64,000 nucleotides of DNA from Datura wrightii (taxonomy: Eukaryota; Streptophyta; Magnoliopsida; Solanales; Solanaceae), in assembly GCA_035772735.1 (NCBI GenBank), contig JASDFA010000003.1:105325001-105389000 (forward strand), given 5' to 3'. Position numbers and translations under genes: made by a program. The notes under the pieces were generated by a model. It saw nothing but the letters and a program-made list of their open reading frames with translations, did not search any database and was not told where the DNA came from. This document shows positions 1-12,489 of this stretch, piece by piece. The stretch's first letter is position 1. Every line of letters begins with the position of its first letter.

Positions 1-3
1 GAG

Positions 4-337
4 AATGTGCGTGGTTGAGGTCCATGATACATTTCATTAGAAAAAATGTGGTTTGAAATGTGATAAAGTACCCACAATTTTATATGAAGATAATGCAACA
101 TGCATAACACAGCTAAAGGGAGGATTCATTAAAGGTGATAGAACGAAGCACATCTCGCCAAAACTTTTCTACACACATGAGCTCCAAAAGAATGGTGATA
201 TCAACGTGCAACAAATTCGTTCGGATGACAATGTGGCTGATTTATTCACCAAGTCTCTACCACCTGCAACTTTCAAGAAAATGGTGCAGAAGCTTGGTAT
301 GCAAATATTCAAGAACGTTCTAATTAGGGGGAGTTAA
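4..337 (+). pseudogene. Ty1/copia polyprotein, RNase H C-terminal fragment
   Basis: This is the last ~110 codons of a copia-type Pol polyprotein, cut by the left window edge. The motif YEDNATCI and the segment KHISPKLFYTHELQKNG, then VADLFTKSLP near the end, are the standard C-terminal RNase H signature of Ty1/copia elements. RNase H removes the RNA strand of the RNA:DNA hybrid during reverse transcription. The frame changes near position 45, where one base seems missing: the reading WLRSMIHFIRKN upstream continues in another frame as LKCDKVPTILYEDN. The copy is therefore probably inactive. The stop at 335-337 lies immediately after a purine tract (AGGGGGAG, 326-333), which is where the 3' LTR should begin. 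Confidence 0.9.
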
Positions 338-752
338 TACGCATTGTGCTCTTTTTTCTTTACGGGGTTTTGTTCCACTAGATTTTTCTTGTAAGATTTT
401 TAACGAGACAGCCAAAATACGTACTATTAGATATGTGTATTCTTTTTCCTTCACTAGATTTTTTCCACTAAGTTTTTTTAGTAAGGTTTTAACGAATCTA
501 TCAAGTAGACATCCAAGAGGGAGTGCTATAAATATATTTTCTATTTATGGTGAATGTCTATTTCTTAGAAGGAAGGTTAGGGTTAGTAACTGTGGGGCCA
601 AGTTAGTTTTTCCCTATAAATAAAAGAGTTTTTCATTTATTGTAGATCATCTTTTTAATCCCTCAAAAGAATTCCATCAAGAGAAATAAGAACTTCTCTC
701 ATTCTCTCTTTCTCTACAATATTCTTGTTCTTTATTTATTATTTCATAACAA
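338..752 (+). repeat. Putative 3' LTR of the copia element
   Basis: The sequence follows directly on the purine tract and stop codon of the copia polyprotein. It contains a TATA-like sequence (CTATAAATAAA, 614-624) followed by an AT-rich stretch ending in CA near 751, as expected of a short copia LTR. There is no second copy in the window to fix the borders, so both ends are estimates. Confidence 0.5.
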
Positions 753-2138
753 AAAAGAACTTTTTTCAAATTAAGGAAAAATCTTTGAGTGAATTTTTTT
801 TCTTTAAAAAATTTACACTATAAATAGAGTTATGCCATAAGTAAAAAGTTTAATATAACAAAATAAGGTAGAAACAAATTTGTGACAGTCAAAAAGGAAA
901 AAAAACTCAGTGGAATTCTTTTATTTTTTTTAAACTTTACACCACATATAGATTTATGTCATAAATAAAAAATTTAATATGACAAAATAAGATGATGAAA
1001 TAATTAAAAATAATTATATTAAATAATAATTATGTAAAAATAGTAAATGATAATTCTGTGTATTACGATATCTTGTAATGAAGGGTAAAAAATTCAATCA
1101 ATATTTTTAAGGACCTTCATGCTTTTAATATAGTATAGATTAAATTTTCTACTTATGATATAACTCTATTTATTGGGTAAACCATAAAGAAAAAAAAATC
1201 CTTCCACGGAAGGTTCTTTCCTTTTTGAGTGGAAAACTTTTGTTCCCTTTATGACCGTATGAAATTCTCATAGAACTTCTCCTTCTTCTTCTATTTTTTT
1301 TTCATTTTTTTGATAATTTTTTTCTTTATCATAGTAATGAAAAGGATTTTTTTTTGATAATTTATTTCTTTTTTATAGTAATATCCTAATATTTTTATTT
1401 TTTTAAATTCTTTTTAATTTATAAATCCTTTTTCTTCTATAAAAAGATTTATAATTACATAATTAAATTCATCAACTATTTTACATCAACACCTTTAATT
1501 CAATCTCCAACCTTATTTTATGTTAGTCTATTTTTTTTCACGTTGTGAATTTTTTTATATTGTGAAATTTAAAAAAGACAATAATAATTGTTATGCCAGT
1601 TCAAGTTGTTTATATTCAAAATATTTTAACTTTTGCTTTTAGTAGAGTTTAATATTGATACCATGTTGTCTCATTTATTTGAGTCTTATATTAATATTAT
1701 GTGATTTAAAATTTATATTATTTGTAACTAACATTCTTCATCTACTTATACATTCACAAGTTTTATTTATTCAGGCAAAACAATCTCTTCATGTCATAAA
1801 ATAATTTTTGATAAAATTATGATTTATTATTATTATAACTCTTGCACATAATTTATTTTAGATAATCTTGTAATAAAATCTGAAAAGAATTTCATGAATG
1901 AAATTGTGTCAATAAACAATTTAAGACGATATGATTATCATTGAATGGTAAAAATCTTAGTAATTGAAGTTGGATTAGTAAAAACTATAAAAAGGGAACA
2001 AAGGGAGACACTGGAATAACTATAACATTAGTTGACGAAGAGGTAATAATTCTTTCTCGTATTATATTCTATATTTATATTTCATGTTTTTACATATATA
2101 TTTGAGTTCTTATCTATTTTACATATTTTATATTTATA
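753..2138. other. AT-rich intergenic DNA, no gene seen
   Basis: Very AT-rich sequence with many A and T runs. I see no coding frame with recognisable content, no RNA gene and no clear element ends. Two similar pieces (near 775-850 and 895-980, both with 'aaaaaatttacactataaatagagttatg'-like text, diverged) suggest an old internal duplication. Confidence 0.5.
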
Positions 2139-2205
2139 TACATACATACATACATAGATATACATATATACATACATACATACATACATACATACATACA
2201 AACAC

Positions 2206-2246
<41 letters not shown>
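2139..2246. repeat. Compound microsatellite (CATA)n-(CA)n-(AT)n
   Basis: A run of CATA repeats with interruptions (about 2139-2200) passes into uninterrupted CA repeats (about 2204-2236) and then AT repeats to 2246. This is a simple-sequence repeat that should vary in length between individuals. Confidence 0.95.
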
Positions 2247-2756
2247 GTATCATTAAAGTTTAATTTTTTGCTGAGCACAAAAGTTCATGTTATACTTTTC
2301 TATAATTATATTGAAAAGTAAAAAAAAATTACAACAATATAAGATATATTACATCATCAACAAACGCATTAATAATGTTAATCCTAATTTTGTATCAGTG
2401 AGGAGATTGAGGTTGGATTCAATGACAACACTATAGTTCAGGAATACAATAATCACTTTTCTACTTTTATATTTTCAAATAATTTTATCTCGTTTGGCTA
2501 TTAAGATTTTAGGAAAAAGGATCAAAAATATCCGTCTACTTTCATTTATTAGATAATTTTGCCCCTAGTTATATTATAGGGCCAAATACACCCCTATCAT
2601 TACCAAAGTATATAAAAATGCCCCTCCATGGATGAAAACCTCCAAATTAAATTAAAATACCCAATTTCCTAAATAATTACACATTAAATATAATTGTACT
2701 TATAATGAAAATCAATTTTATGTTTAGGACTTTTGAAAATACAATTTGTAAAAAGT
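2247..2756. other. Intergenic DNA with a possible old transposon fragment
   Basis: No gene seen. The piece at about 2515-2640, with phrases such as 'ggatcaaaaatatccgtctac' and 'gggccaaatacacccc', has the look of dispersed non-coding transposon remnants in nightshade genomes. I cannot define its ends or terminal inverted repeats, so the family is not assigned. Confidence 0.3.
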
Positions 2757-2862
2757 GTAATCCGGTGCACAAAGCATCCCGCGTTAGCAGGGTCTAGATA
2801 AGGATCACACTCCAAGTAGTGTGATATAGATAATCTTCGTTAATGCAAGTATTAGTAATTGT
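2757..2862 (-). mobile_element. Probable SINE remnant (Au/TS-like), minus strand
   Basis: The string GGTGCACAAAGCATCCCGC followed by AGGGTCTAGATAAGGATCACACTCC and AATGCAAGTATTAGTAATTG matches the reverse-complement layout of the common tRNA-derived plant SINE body, where a 'gtgcac.aagc.tcccgc...agggtc.gg.aaggg' block precedes the tRNA-like head. The head, where the A and B boxes for RNA polymerase III would lie, has decayed into AT-rich sequence. The assignment is from memory of the family and not from an alignment. Confidence 0.45.
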
Positions 2863-4003
2863 TTTCACTAATTTTAATGAGTCTTTATTAATTTAGACGA
2901 TCAATTACAAATAAATAAGGTTTTATTATGCATTAATACGTTGAATTCCTCCATCTTTTTATTTTTTTGTTTAAAAATTTGTATAATTGGGAGAAAAAAT
3001 AGAAAGACAACATACTTTAAGTTATTTCAGTTAATCGAATGCTCTTGTTATTCACTCTCTTTAGTTAAATCTACAATAGTTTATCCATTTCAATTTATGT
3101 GAAGGTGTTTGACTAGACACACAATATTTTACTCCTATTTACTTAATAAAATATTCTTTGCAGATGTACTCGACATCTTTGTAAGTTCTAAGTTCTCCCA
3201 AGTATGAAGGTCCTTAGTGATGATGATTGAATTTTTTGTGCTTCATTAAATGATATTGCTATAGACAAAATTGTCATTTATTATTTTTCTTAAATAATTA
3301 TTATTAAATTATTATCCTAATGTTTAGGAGTTTGAAATTAATTAAAGCTATATGTATTAAATCTTTACTTATTTGTAAAAAGTAAGAGCTCTCAATATTT
3401 AGTATTTTTAAATTGAGTATAATTTTTCTTCTTAAATATTTTCATATTCGAACTATATTATAAGTCCTAACATTTAAAACTTTAAAATTAATTATAATTT
3501 TATTTACTTATATTAATCCTTTATTTATTGAACTAACTAATTATCCATCACAATTTTAACTCATGATACGAGAAAATAAATCAAAGAGTGTGATTTTGTT
3601 ATGCATTAATATGTTGAGTTCCTTCATTTTTTTCTTTTTTTTTAAAGAAAATTGTACAATTGAAAAAAAAAATATAGAAACACAACTTACTTTAAATTGT
3701 TTCAATTAATCAAATGCTCTTGTTATTCTCACTCTTTAATTAAACCTACACTATTTTTTCCTTTTGATATTATGTAAAGGTGTTTGATTAGACACATTTA
3801 TTAAGACTGAGTAAAAAAAAATGAGCGAAAATCATCTCATAAAGGGTAAAATAAAAATCTTAAAATTATGTTATAACTAAATATTTAAAGTATGAAGCCT
3901 CACAACAAACTATCATTCACTTTTTACCTTTTTAAAAATAGAGTTTTGTTTTCACTAATTTTGATGAGACTTTCTTAATTTGGATGATCAATTACAAAAA
4001 AAG
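2857..4003. repeat. Diverged direct repeats, ~200 bp, in AT-rich DNA
   Basis: Block 1 (2921-3122) and block 2 (3594-3800) read in the same order with about 80% similarity by eye: 'ttatgcattaatacgttgaattcc', then 'aatgctcttgttattc', then 'gtgaaggtgtttgactagacac'. A second pair, 2857-2915 and 3947-4003 ('ttgttttcactaattttaatgag...gatcaattacaaa'), lies outside them in permuted order. This suggests an old tandem array or a decayed element with direct repeats. No coding content is visible. Confidence 0.6.
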
Positions 4004-4111
4004 TAAATGTATTTGTGATATGATATCAATTTATTAGTGTCAAAATATAATACCCTAAAAAGTCCCCTAGATCAGATCTGAGACTTTCAGCTGAAGCCAA
4101 CAGGGAAAATA

Positions 4112-6213
4112 TGTCACTACCTAAGAGGAATCCGAACCGAGATACGGGATTTAGAACCATGAATGGCTCCAAGCTAACCTATGGTACATATATAGCATGA
4201 ATAAGAGCATTACTAAGCAGAAATAAAGCATGAACGTAATATAAGCGGAAGTCTACATAACATATCAACATGAACGTAAACACGAACCAACTCGCTGAAT
4301 CATATATACATAAATGTCTAAAAAGCCTCTAAACATCTGATGAGCTGATGAGACAACACCCCCAACTAGCTCGCTAAGTCTGAAACTGAAAGACATGCAC
4401 AAATAACCAAAACTAATGTCCTCGGATCATGAGGACTCACCAAAACTATGACAGAGTTGGACTGAGCAGGAGCGAGCTAACAACGGGACTGAGATGGATC
4501 ACCCGAACCTATATCATGAGATGATATAGCATAGAGTATGCAGTCAATACTTGAAATATACTAAGTATGTGGAGAAATTAAAACATGTAGTAAAAATGAT
4601 AGTCTGAATTCATGAATATAAATCAAGATAGAACATGAGAGTAGGGACAACATGTTAAAAGCCATATTCCTGAAATAAGCATAATCATGAGCTATTCATC
4701 ATAATCTGAACATAATGACTCAAGGTTTAGAAATAGAAATTATATAGCGTGCTATACTTGAAATCATAATTGAAAATTCATAGACTGATCAATGAGCCAA
4801 ATATGTTATAAAACACAATATCATATGATATGAACCCGAGTAACTTAAAATATGAGGAACAGTGGGAGGTTTCATCATAACCGACACCATCACGATAGAG
4901 CTTATATGATGCCCCAACTATCTCGCTCAAGTGGGCAGAGCCGTCCTAAGCCTTTCCAGGGCAAAGAACGATGAAGGTGTGATATCACTGATGTGCCCTT
5001 GGGCTGGAGAAACACTCTCTTGAGATACAATGGCGTGTAGTTATGAGACCCGGGTCCTCGAAATTCTAGGACTACTTGGTGCTAGATACTACTCCCAAAA
5101 TATACATATTGCTCATAATCAAATTCTCAAAACATAGCTTAAATCTGTTTCTTAGGAGTCTTGACTCTAAACATCTCTGTAAAACTGACCTTGTAAGCCT
5201 TGACTAGAATCATGATAAAACATACATGACTATACATGGGCTTGCACAAATAATGAAATTACATACTTGAAATAAGCTTCATGATTTGAAATCACGGAAC
5301 AATAAGTTAAGAATTCATAAACATTCATGCATACTTTGATAATTCATTATACTTGAAATCATGGGCTCAAAAGCTTGAAATTTATAAATTATGCATAACA
5401 GGGCATAATCTTCATAACTAAAAATCATGAATTAGTAAATTTGAGAGTCAAATCTGCCCTATTAAACCTAAATCATCAATTGAAACATGAGAGAATTGAA
5501 CTTATAGAGATATTATGGATAATTGCATGAAATTGGGTTAAACCCTAGAATTTTCATAAAACTTGATTAGATACTTGAATTCACGAGTTAGAGAAGAAGT
5601 TGGCCATGAGGGTGGAAGAAATCCCCCATTAATGACCCTATATACCTGAGCTTGAAGGACCTTCAACCTGATTGGAGACTCAAAGGGAATTGATATGAAA
5701 GAGATGATGAAACCCTAGCTTCTCTTTAGGGGATTCGATCTTCACTTAAGGGTGTTAAGAGTAGAATGAGGGTTTAGGATGATTCAAACCTTTAAAATAC
5801 ACCCTTTAGGAGGATTAAAACAATTTAGTTTAGGAGTTAAGAACTTAGGAATTATGAAAACACCCTTAATGATCCGACAGGAGACCCAACGAGTGATTGG
5901 ACGACCCGTTGGGAGACTTGACGGGTCGTCACTTGACCTGTTGTCACTGGCAGATTCTTCTCAAATTTTTTGATCTTCTATTGACATATCACTTGATGAT
6001 TCATTGTGTCACTTAATGCATCACTTAACCAGTTGTCAATACTCTTTGAAACTCGATATGTATCGACTGTCCTACACCCAATGACTCACTTAACGAGTCT
6101 TTAAGTGAACTAATGAGTCATTTGGCGACTCATTCTGTGTTCTAATGCAGTTTTATCTATTTTCTCAGTTTCAGTCTTCGGGTTTGATTTAAGAACTTTT
6201 GGGGGTTGTCCAT
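4112..6213 (-). repeat. TE-F 3' LTR (outermost, complete copy)
   Basis: The left end at 4112 (TGTCACTACC) lines up with the start of the right LTR at 15367 (TGTCATGACC). From 'gaaccgagatacggga' onward the two LTRs are clearly homologous. The inner end at ~6213 is set by the polypurine tract, which on the plus strand reads as TATCTCCCTCTTGGG (6214-6228). The LTR is about 2.1 kb. It has many short motifs related to ACGACCCGTTGG around 5890-6130. Everything from 4431 inward belongs to the tandem triplication. Confidence 0.85.
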
Positions 6214-9200
6214 TATCTCCCTCTTGGGAACATTCATCCTCGAATATAGATTAAGCATACTGAAAGGCTAAGGAAATAAGTGCAATCCCAAAACTGAAAG
6301 CTATAAATTGAAAAACTGACGGAGTGATTGATTTCAGATTAAGATACATGACTGAACTGAATTCATGAAACGTACATGCATGCTATAACATGAAAGGAAC
6401 TGAGAGACATGATACTGAGTAGAATACTAAGGAGGAAACTGGTACCTCATGATGGAACTGAGCCGAAAGGGAAAAATGAGGACTCACCAAAACTATGACA
6501 GAGTTGGACTGAGCAGGAGCGAGCTAACAACGGGACTGAGATGGATCACCCGAACCTATATCATGAGATGATATAGCATAGAGTATGCAGTCAATACTTG
6601 AAATATACTAAGTATGTGGAGAAATTAAAACATGTAGTAAAAATGATAGTCTGAATTCATGAATATAAATCAAGATAGAACATGAGAGTAGGGACAACAT
6701 GTTAAAAGCCATATTCCTGAAATAAGCATAATCATGAGCTATTCATCATAATCTGAACATAATGACCCAAGGTTTAGAAATAGAAATTATATAGCGTGCT
6801 ATACTTGAAATCATAATTGAAAATTCATAGACTGATCAATGAGCCAAATATGTTATAAAACACAATATCATATGATATGAACCCGAGTAACTTAAAATAT
6901 GAGGAACAGTGGGAGGTTTCATCATAACCGACACCATCACGATAGAGCTTATATGATGCCCCAACTATCTCGCTCAAGTGGGCAGAGCCGTCCTAAGCCT
7001 TTCCAGGGCAAAGAACGATGAAGGTGTGATATCACTGATGTGCCCTTGGGCTGGAGAAACACTCTCTTGAGATACAATGGCGTGTAGTTATGAGACCCGG
7101 GTCCTCGAAATTCTAGGACTACTTGGTGCTAGATACTACTCCCAAAATATACATATTGCTCATAATCAAATTCTCAAAACATAGCTTAAATCTGTTTCTT
7201 AGGAGTCTTGACTCTAAACATCTCTGTAAAACTGACCTTGTAAGCCTTGACTAGAATCATGATAAAACATACATGACTATACATGGGCTTGCACAAATAA
7301 TGAAATTACATACTTGAAATAAGCTTCATGATTTGAAATCACGGAACAATAAGTTAAGAATTCATAAACATTCATGCATACTTTGATAATTCATTATACT
7401 TGAAATCATGGGCTCAAAAGCTTGAAATTTATAAATTATGCATAACAGGGCATAATCTTCATAACTAAAAATCATGAATTAGTAAATTTGAGAGTCAAAT
7501 CTGCCCTATTAAACCTAAATCATCAATTGAAACATGAGAGAATTGAACTTATAGAGATATTATGGATAATTGCATGAAATTGGGTTAAACCCTAGAATTT
7601 TCATAAAACTTGATTAGATACTTGAATTCACGAGTTAGAGAAGAAGTTGGCCATGAGGGTGGAAGAAATCCCCCATTAATGACCCTATATACCTGAGCTT
7701 GAAGGACCTTCAACCTGATTGGAGACTCAAAGGGAATTGATATGAAAGAGATGATGAAACCCTAGCTTCTCTTTAGGGGATTCGATCTTCACTTAAGGGT
7801 GTTAAGAGTAGAATGAGGGTTTAGGATGATTCAAACCTTTAAAATACACCCTTTAGGAGGATTAAAACAATTTAGTTTAGGAGTTAAGAACTTAGGAATT
7901 ATGAAAACACCCTTAATGATCCGACAGGAGACCCAACGAGTGATTGGACGACCCGTTGGGAGACTTGACGGGTCGTCACTTGACCTGTTGTCACTGGCAG
8001 ATTCTTCTCAAATTTTTTGATCTTCTATTGACATATCACTTGATGATTCATTGTGTCACTTAATGCATCACTTAACCAGTTGTCAATACTCTTTGAAACT
8101 CGATATGTATCGACTGTCCTACACCCAATGACTCACTTAACGAGTCTTTAAGTGAACTAATGAGTCATTTGGCGACTCATTCTGTGTTCTAATGCAGTTT
8201 TATCTATTTTCTCAGTTTCAGTCTTCGGGTTTGATTTAAGAACTTTTGGGGGTTGTCCATTATCTCCCTCTTGGGAACATTCATCCTCGAATATAGATTA
8301 AGCATACTGAAAGGCTAAGGAAATAAGTGCAATCCCAAAACTGAAAGCTATAAATTGAAAAACTGACGGAGTGATTGATTTCAGATTAAGATACATGACT
8401 GAACTGAATTCATGAAACGTACATGCATGCTATAACATGAAAGGAACTGAGAGACATGATACTGAGTAGAATACTAAGGAGGAAACTGGTACCTCATGAT
8501 GGAACTGAGCCGAAAGGGAAAAATGAGGACTCACCAAAACTATGACAGAGTTGGACTGAGCAGGAGCGAGCTAACAACGGGACTGAGATGGATCACCCGA
8601 ACCTATATCATGAGATGATATAGCATAGAGTATGCAGTCAATACTTGAAATATACTAAGTATGTGGAGAAATTAAAACATGTAGTAAAAATGATAGTCTG
8701 AATTCATGAATATAAATCAAGATAGAACATGAGAGTAGGGACAACATGTTAAAAGCCATATTCCTGAAATAAGCATAATCATGAGCTATTCATCATAATC
8801 TGAACATAATGACCCAAGGTTTAGAAATAGAAATTATATAGCGTGCTATACTTGAAATCATAATTGAAAATTCATAGACTGATCAATGAGCCAAATATGT
8901 TATAAAACACAATATCATATGATATGAACCCGAGTAACTTAAAATATGAGGAACAGTGGGAGGTTTCATCATAACCGACACCATCACGATAGAGCTTATA
9001 TGATGCCCCAACTATCTCGCTCAAGTGGGCAGAGCCGTCCTAAGCCTTTCCAGGGCAAAGAACGATGAAGGTGTGATATCACTGATGTGCCCTTGGGCTG
9101 GAGAAACACTCTCTTGAGATACAATGGCGTGTAGTTATGAGACCTGGGTCCTCGAAATTCTAGGACTACTTGGTGCTAGATACTACTCCCAAAATATACA

Positions 9201-10571
9201 TATTGCTCATAATCAAATTCTCAAAACATAGCTTAAATCTGTTTCTTAGGAGTCTTGACTCTAAACATCTCTGTAAAACTGACCTTGTAAGCCTTGACTA
9301 GAATCATGATAAAACATACATGACTATACATGGGCTTGCACAAATAATGAAATTACATACTTGAAATAAGCTTCATGATTTGAAATCACGAAACAATAAG
9401 TTAAGAATTCATAAACATTCATGCATACTTTGATAATTCATTATACTTGAAATCATGGGCTCAAAAGCTTGAAATTTATAAATTATGCATAACAGGGCAT
9501 AATCTTCATAACTAAAAATCATGAATTAGTAAATTTGAGAGTCAAATCTGCCCTATTAAACCTAAATCATCAATTGAAACATGAGAGAATTGAACTTATA
9601 GAGATATTATGGATAATTGCATGAAATTGGGTTAAACCCTAGAATTTTCATAAAACTTGATTAGATACTTGAATTCACGAGTTAGAGAAGAAGTTGGCCA
9701 TGAGGGTGGAAGAAATCCCCCATTAATGACCCTATATACCTGAGCTTGAAGGACCTTCAACCTGATTGGAGACTCAAAGGGAATTGATATGAAAGAGATG
9801 ATGAAACCCTAGCTTCTCTTTAGGGGATTCGATCTTCACTTAAGGGTGTTAAGAGTAGAATGAGGGTTTAGGATGATTCAAACCTTTAAAATACACCCTT
9901 TAGGAGGATTAAAACAATTTAGTTTAGGAGTTAAGAACTTAGGAATTATGAAAACACCCTTAATGATCCGACAGGAGACCCAACGAGTGATTGGACGACC
10001 CGTTGGGAGACTTGACGGGTCGTCACTTGACCTGTTGTCACTGGCAGATTCTTCTCAAATTTTTTGATCTTCTATTGACATATCACTTGATGATTCATTG
10101 TGTCACTTAATGCATCACTTAACCAGTTGTCAATACTCTTTGAAACTCGATATGTATCGACTGTCCTACACCCAATGACTCACTTAACGAGTCTTTAAGT
10201 GAACTAATGAGTCATTTGGCGACTCATTCTGTGTTCTAATGCAGTTTTATCTATTTTCTCAGTTTCAGTCTTCGGGTTTGATTTAAGAACTTTTGGGGGT
10301 TGTCCATTATCTCCCTCTTGGGAACATTCATCCTCGAATATAGATTAAGCATACTGAAAGGCTAAGGAAATAAGTGCAATCCCAAAACTGAAAGCTATAA
10401 ATTGAAAAACTGACGGAGTGATTGATTTCAGATTAAGATACATGACTGAACTGAATTCATGAAATGTACATGCATGCTATAACATGAAAGGAACTGAGAG
10501 ACATGATACTGAGTAGAATACTAAGGAGGAAACTGGTACCTCATGATGGAACTGAGCCGAAAGGGAAAAAT
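4431..10571. repeat. Three tandem copies of a 2047-bp unit
   Basis: Units are 4431-6477, 6478-8524 and 8525-10571, all exactly 2047 bp. Each holds ~1.78 kb of TE-F LTR plus ~264 bp of adjacent internal sequence with the polypurine tract. I found only four base differences: position 4720 is T, against C in units 2 and 3; and 9145, 9391 and 10465 in unit 3 differ from units 1 and 2. The trinucleotide ATG is shared at the entry junction (4428-4430), the unit joins and the exit, so ATG microhomology lies at the breakpoints. The 64-residue open frame at 5779, 7826 and 9873 is just the same LTR sequence three times and not a gene. Confidence 0.97.
6214..6228 (-). promoter_or_regulatory. TE-F polypurine tract (repeated at 8261 and 10308)
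   Basis: On the minus strand this reads CCCAAGAGGGAGATA directly before the LTR start TGGACAACCCCC. The tract primes plus-strand DNA synthesis. The same layout, CCCAAGGGGGAGATA, is present in TE-G1. The tandem triplication carries it to 8261-8275 and 10308-10322. Confidence 0.75.
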
Positions 10572-11093
10572 GTGGGTATTTAGCCATCATATTTGTTTCA
10601 GCTTCCCACGCCTCTCAACAAGCTAATTTCTCCACAAACTGTCACTGAAGCTACTTTCTTGTTCCTCAACTTTCAAACCTAACGATCAAAGATCTCAATC
10701 GAAACTTCTTCATAGGTAAGGCCATCCCTCATCCCAATGCTCTATATCGAAATAATTAAAGCTGGATCACTAATGCAATTTTTCAACAGAGATACATGGA
10801 AAACTAGGTGCACCGAAGCTAACTTCGCTGGTAGTTCTAACTCATATGCCACCTTGCCAACTCACCTCAAAATTCTATAAGGACCAAAAATCGGGAACTA
10901 AGCTTCCCTTTCTTATCAATCCTCATGGCTCCTTTCATGGGAGACACATTCAGAAACACCCAATCATCAACCTCAAACTCAAGATCTCTTCTCCTAACAT
11001 CTACATAAGATTTCTAACAACTCTGAGCTATTTTCATCCTTTCTCTAATAAGCTGAACTTCCTCTATAGCTTCATGCACTGAAACTGGCCCTA
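10572..11093 (-). pseudogene. TE-F integrase C-terminal / chromodomain-side remnant
   Basis: Translated on the minus strand, the pieces VHEAIEEVQLIRERMK, LEFEVDDWVFLNVSPMKG and LRNKKVASVTV are recognisable from the C-terminal part of gypsy integrases. The same pieces are present in TE-G1 at 50340-50850. Several frameshifts and stops separate them. In intact relatives this part binds DNA and target chromatin. Confidence 0.75.
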
Positions 11094-11591
11094 TCAACAT
11101 AGCTTCACCACCTCGAACCATCCAATAAGTGATCTACATCTTTGCTCGTAAATTGCCTCAAATGGAGCCATTTGAATGCTAGAGTGATAACTATTATTGT
11201 AAGCAAACTCAATGAGAGAAAAGTGATCTTCCCAACTACCCTTTAAATCAATCATGCACGCTCTCAACATGTCCTCAAGAGTCTGAATAGTCCACTCGAC
11301 CTGACCATTCGTCTGCGGGTGAAAAGTTGTGCTAAGCTTTATCTGAGTACCAAGTCCCTTTTGAAATAATCTCCAAAACTGAGAGGTGAATTGAGTACCC
11401 CTATATGAGATAATGGACAAAGGAACTCCATCCAACCGAACTAACTCCCGAATGTAGAGTTTAGCATAATCCTCGGCTGAATCTGTAGTTTTAACTGGTA
11501 AGAAATGTGCTGACTTGGTCAACCTGTCCACAATCACTTGTATAGAGTCATATTGTCGGCGTTTATGAGGAAATCCTATTATGAAGTCCAT
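11094..11591 (-). pseudogene. TE-F integrase catalytic core, inactive
   Basis: This 165-residue open frame covers the retroviral-type integrase core, which joins the cDNA to the target chromosome. The first acidic residue is in IQVIVDRLTKSAHFLP and the third is the Glu in NGQVEWTIQTLEDML. The second catalytic Asp, expected in the motif SDRGTQFTS, is Tyr here (ISYRGTQFTS), so the DDE triad is broken. FHPQTNGQ and EFAYNN are further hallmarks. The frame is only the core and is detached from the zinc-binding N terminus by stops. Confidence 0.9.
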
Positions 11592-12155
11592 ATTAATGTC
11601 TTTTCACCTTCAAGTAGGAATGCTGATGTCTTAAAGCATACCTCCAAGTCTCTCACATGCTATCTATCCAGACACAACCACAAATTCTGCTATGTCTTTC
11701 TTCATGCCATTCCACCAATAGACTTCTCATAGGTCACGGTGCATCTTAGTGGAACTTGGATGGATTGAGTACCGAGAGCCATGAGCCTCACTCAACATCC
11801 GCTCTCTTAAGTCATCCACTGCCAGTACATACAGTCGACCCTAATATCGGAGTACACCATCTCCCTCCAGGAGAAAACCTCTACTTTCTTATTTCGAACT
11901 GCTTCCTTCAACTTCACTAGGATGGGATCCTTATCTTGCCTCGCTTTAACTTCCGTCACCAATGAATATTTTGACCCATTCTAAACAATAACACCACCAT
12001 CTATCGCATCTGTAAGGCGAACTCCTAAATGAGCGACCTATGGACATCCTTCATCAACTCCTTTCTCCCATTCTCGACATCAGGTACACTCTCTATGGAC
12101 AACCTACTAAGAGCATCCTCCATTACATTGGCTTTGCCCGGGTAATAAAGGACAC
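11592..12155 (-). pseudogene. TE-F RNase H end and integrase zinc-binding region, degenerate
   Basis: The homologous part of TE-G2 (21085-21650) encodes the tether between RNase H and integrase and the HHCC zinc-binding domain. Here the same region shows fragments only (for instance the ADALSRLSIESVPDVENG-like stretch around 12050-12130 on the minus strand), broken by stops and small indels. No continuous frame remains. Confidence 0.6.
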
Positions 12156-12473
12156 TCATGTCATAGTCCTGAGAAGCTCTAGCCATCTCCTTTGCTGTAA
12201 ATTTAGATCCTTCTGAGTAAACACATACTGTAGGCTTTTATGATCCATGAGCACATCCACATAAACCTCATATAAATAGTGCATCCAAATCTTTAAAGCA
12301 AACACCACAACTGCCAACTCTAGGTCATGCGTCGGATAATTCTTCTCATGAGTCTTAAGCTGTCTAGAGGAATATGCAATGACCTTACCATGCAACATCA
12401 ACGCACAACCAAGACCAACCCTAGAGGCATCAAAATACACAACAAAACCATCCGTGCCCTCTGGTAGGGTCAA
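12156..12473 (-). pseudogene. TE-F RNase H domain fragment
   Basis: An open frame of 105 residues with the gypsy RNase H signatures: TDGFVVYFDASRVGLGCALM near the start (the D of YFDAS is the first catalytic Asp), VIAYSSRQLKTHEKNYPTHDLELAVVVFALKIW (second acidic residue in the HDLE motif) and DHKSLQYVFTQKDLN. It degrades the genomic RNA in the hybrid. It is separated from the reverse transcriptase piece by an in-frame stop near 12540. Confidence 0.9.
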
Positions 12474-12489
12474 TACCGTGGTTGAAGTG

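Noticed and set aside
5779..10067. Three identical 64-residue open frames spaced by 2047 bp
   Set aside because: They are copies of the same stretch of TE-F LTR in the tandem triplication, without coding features.
10846..11082. 78-residue plus-strand open frame
   Set aside because: Antisense to the decayed TE-F integrase C-terminal region, whose sense-strand pieces match gypsy integrases.
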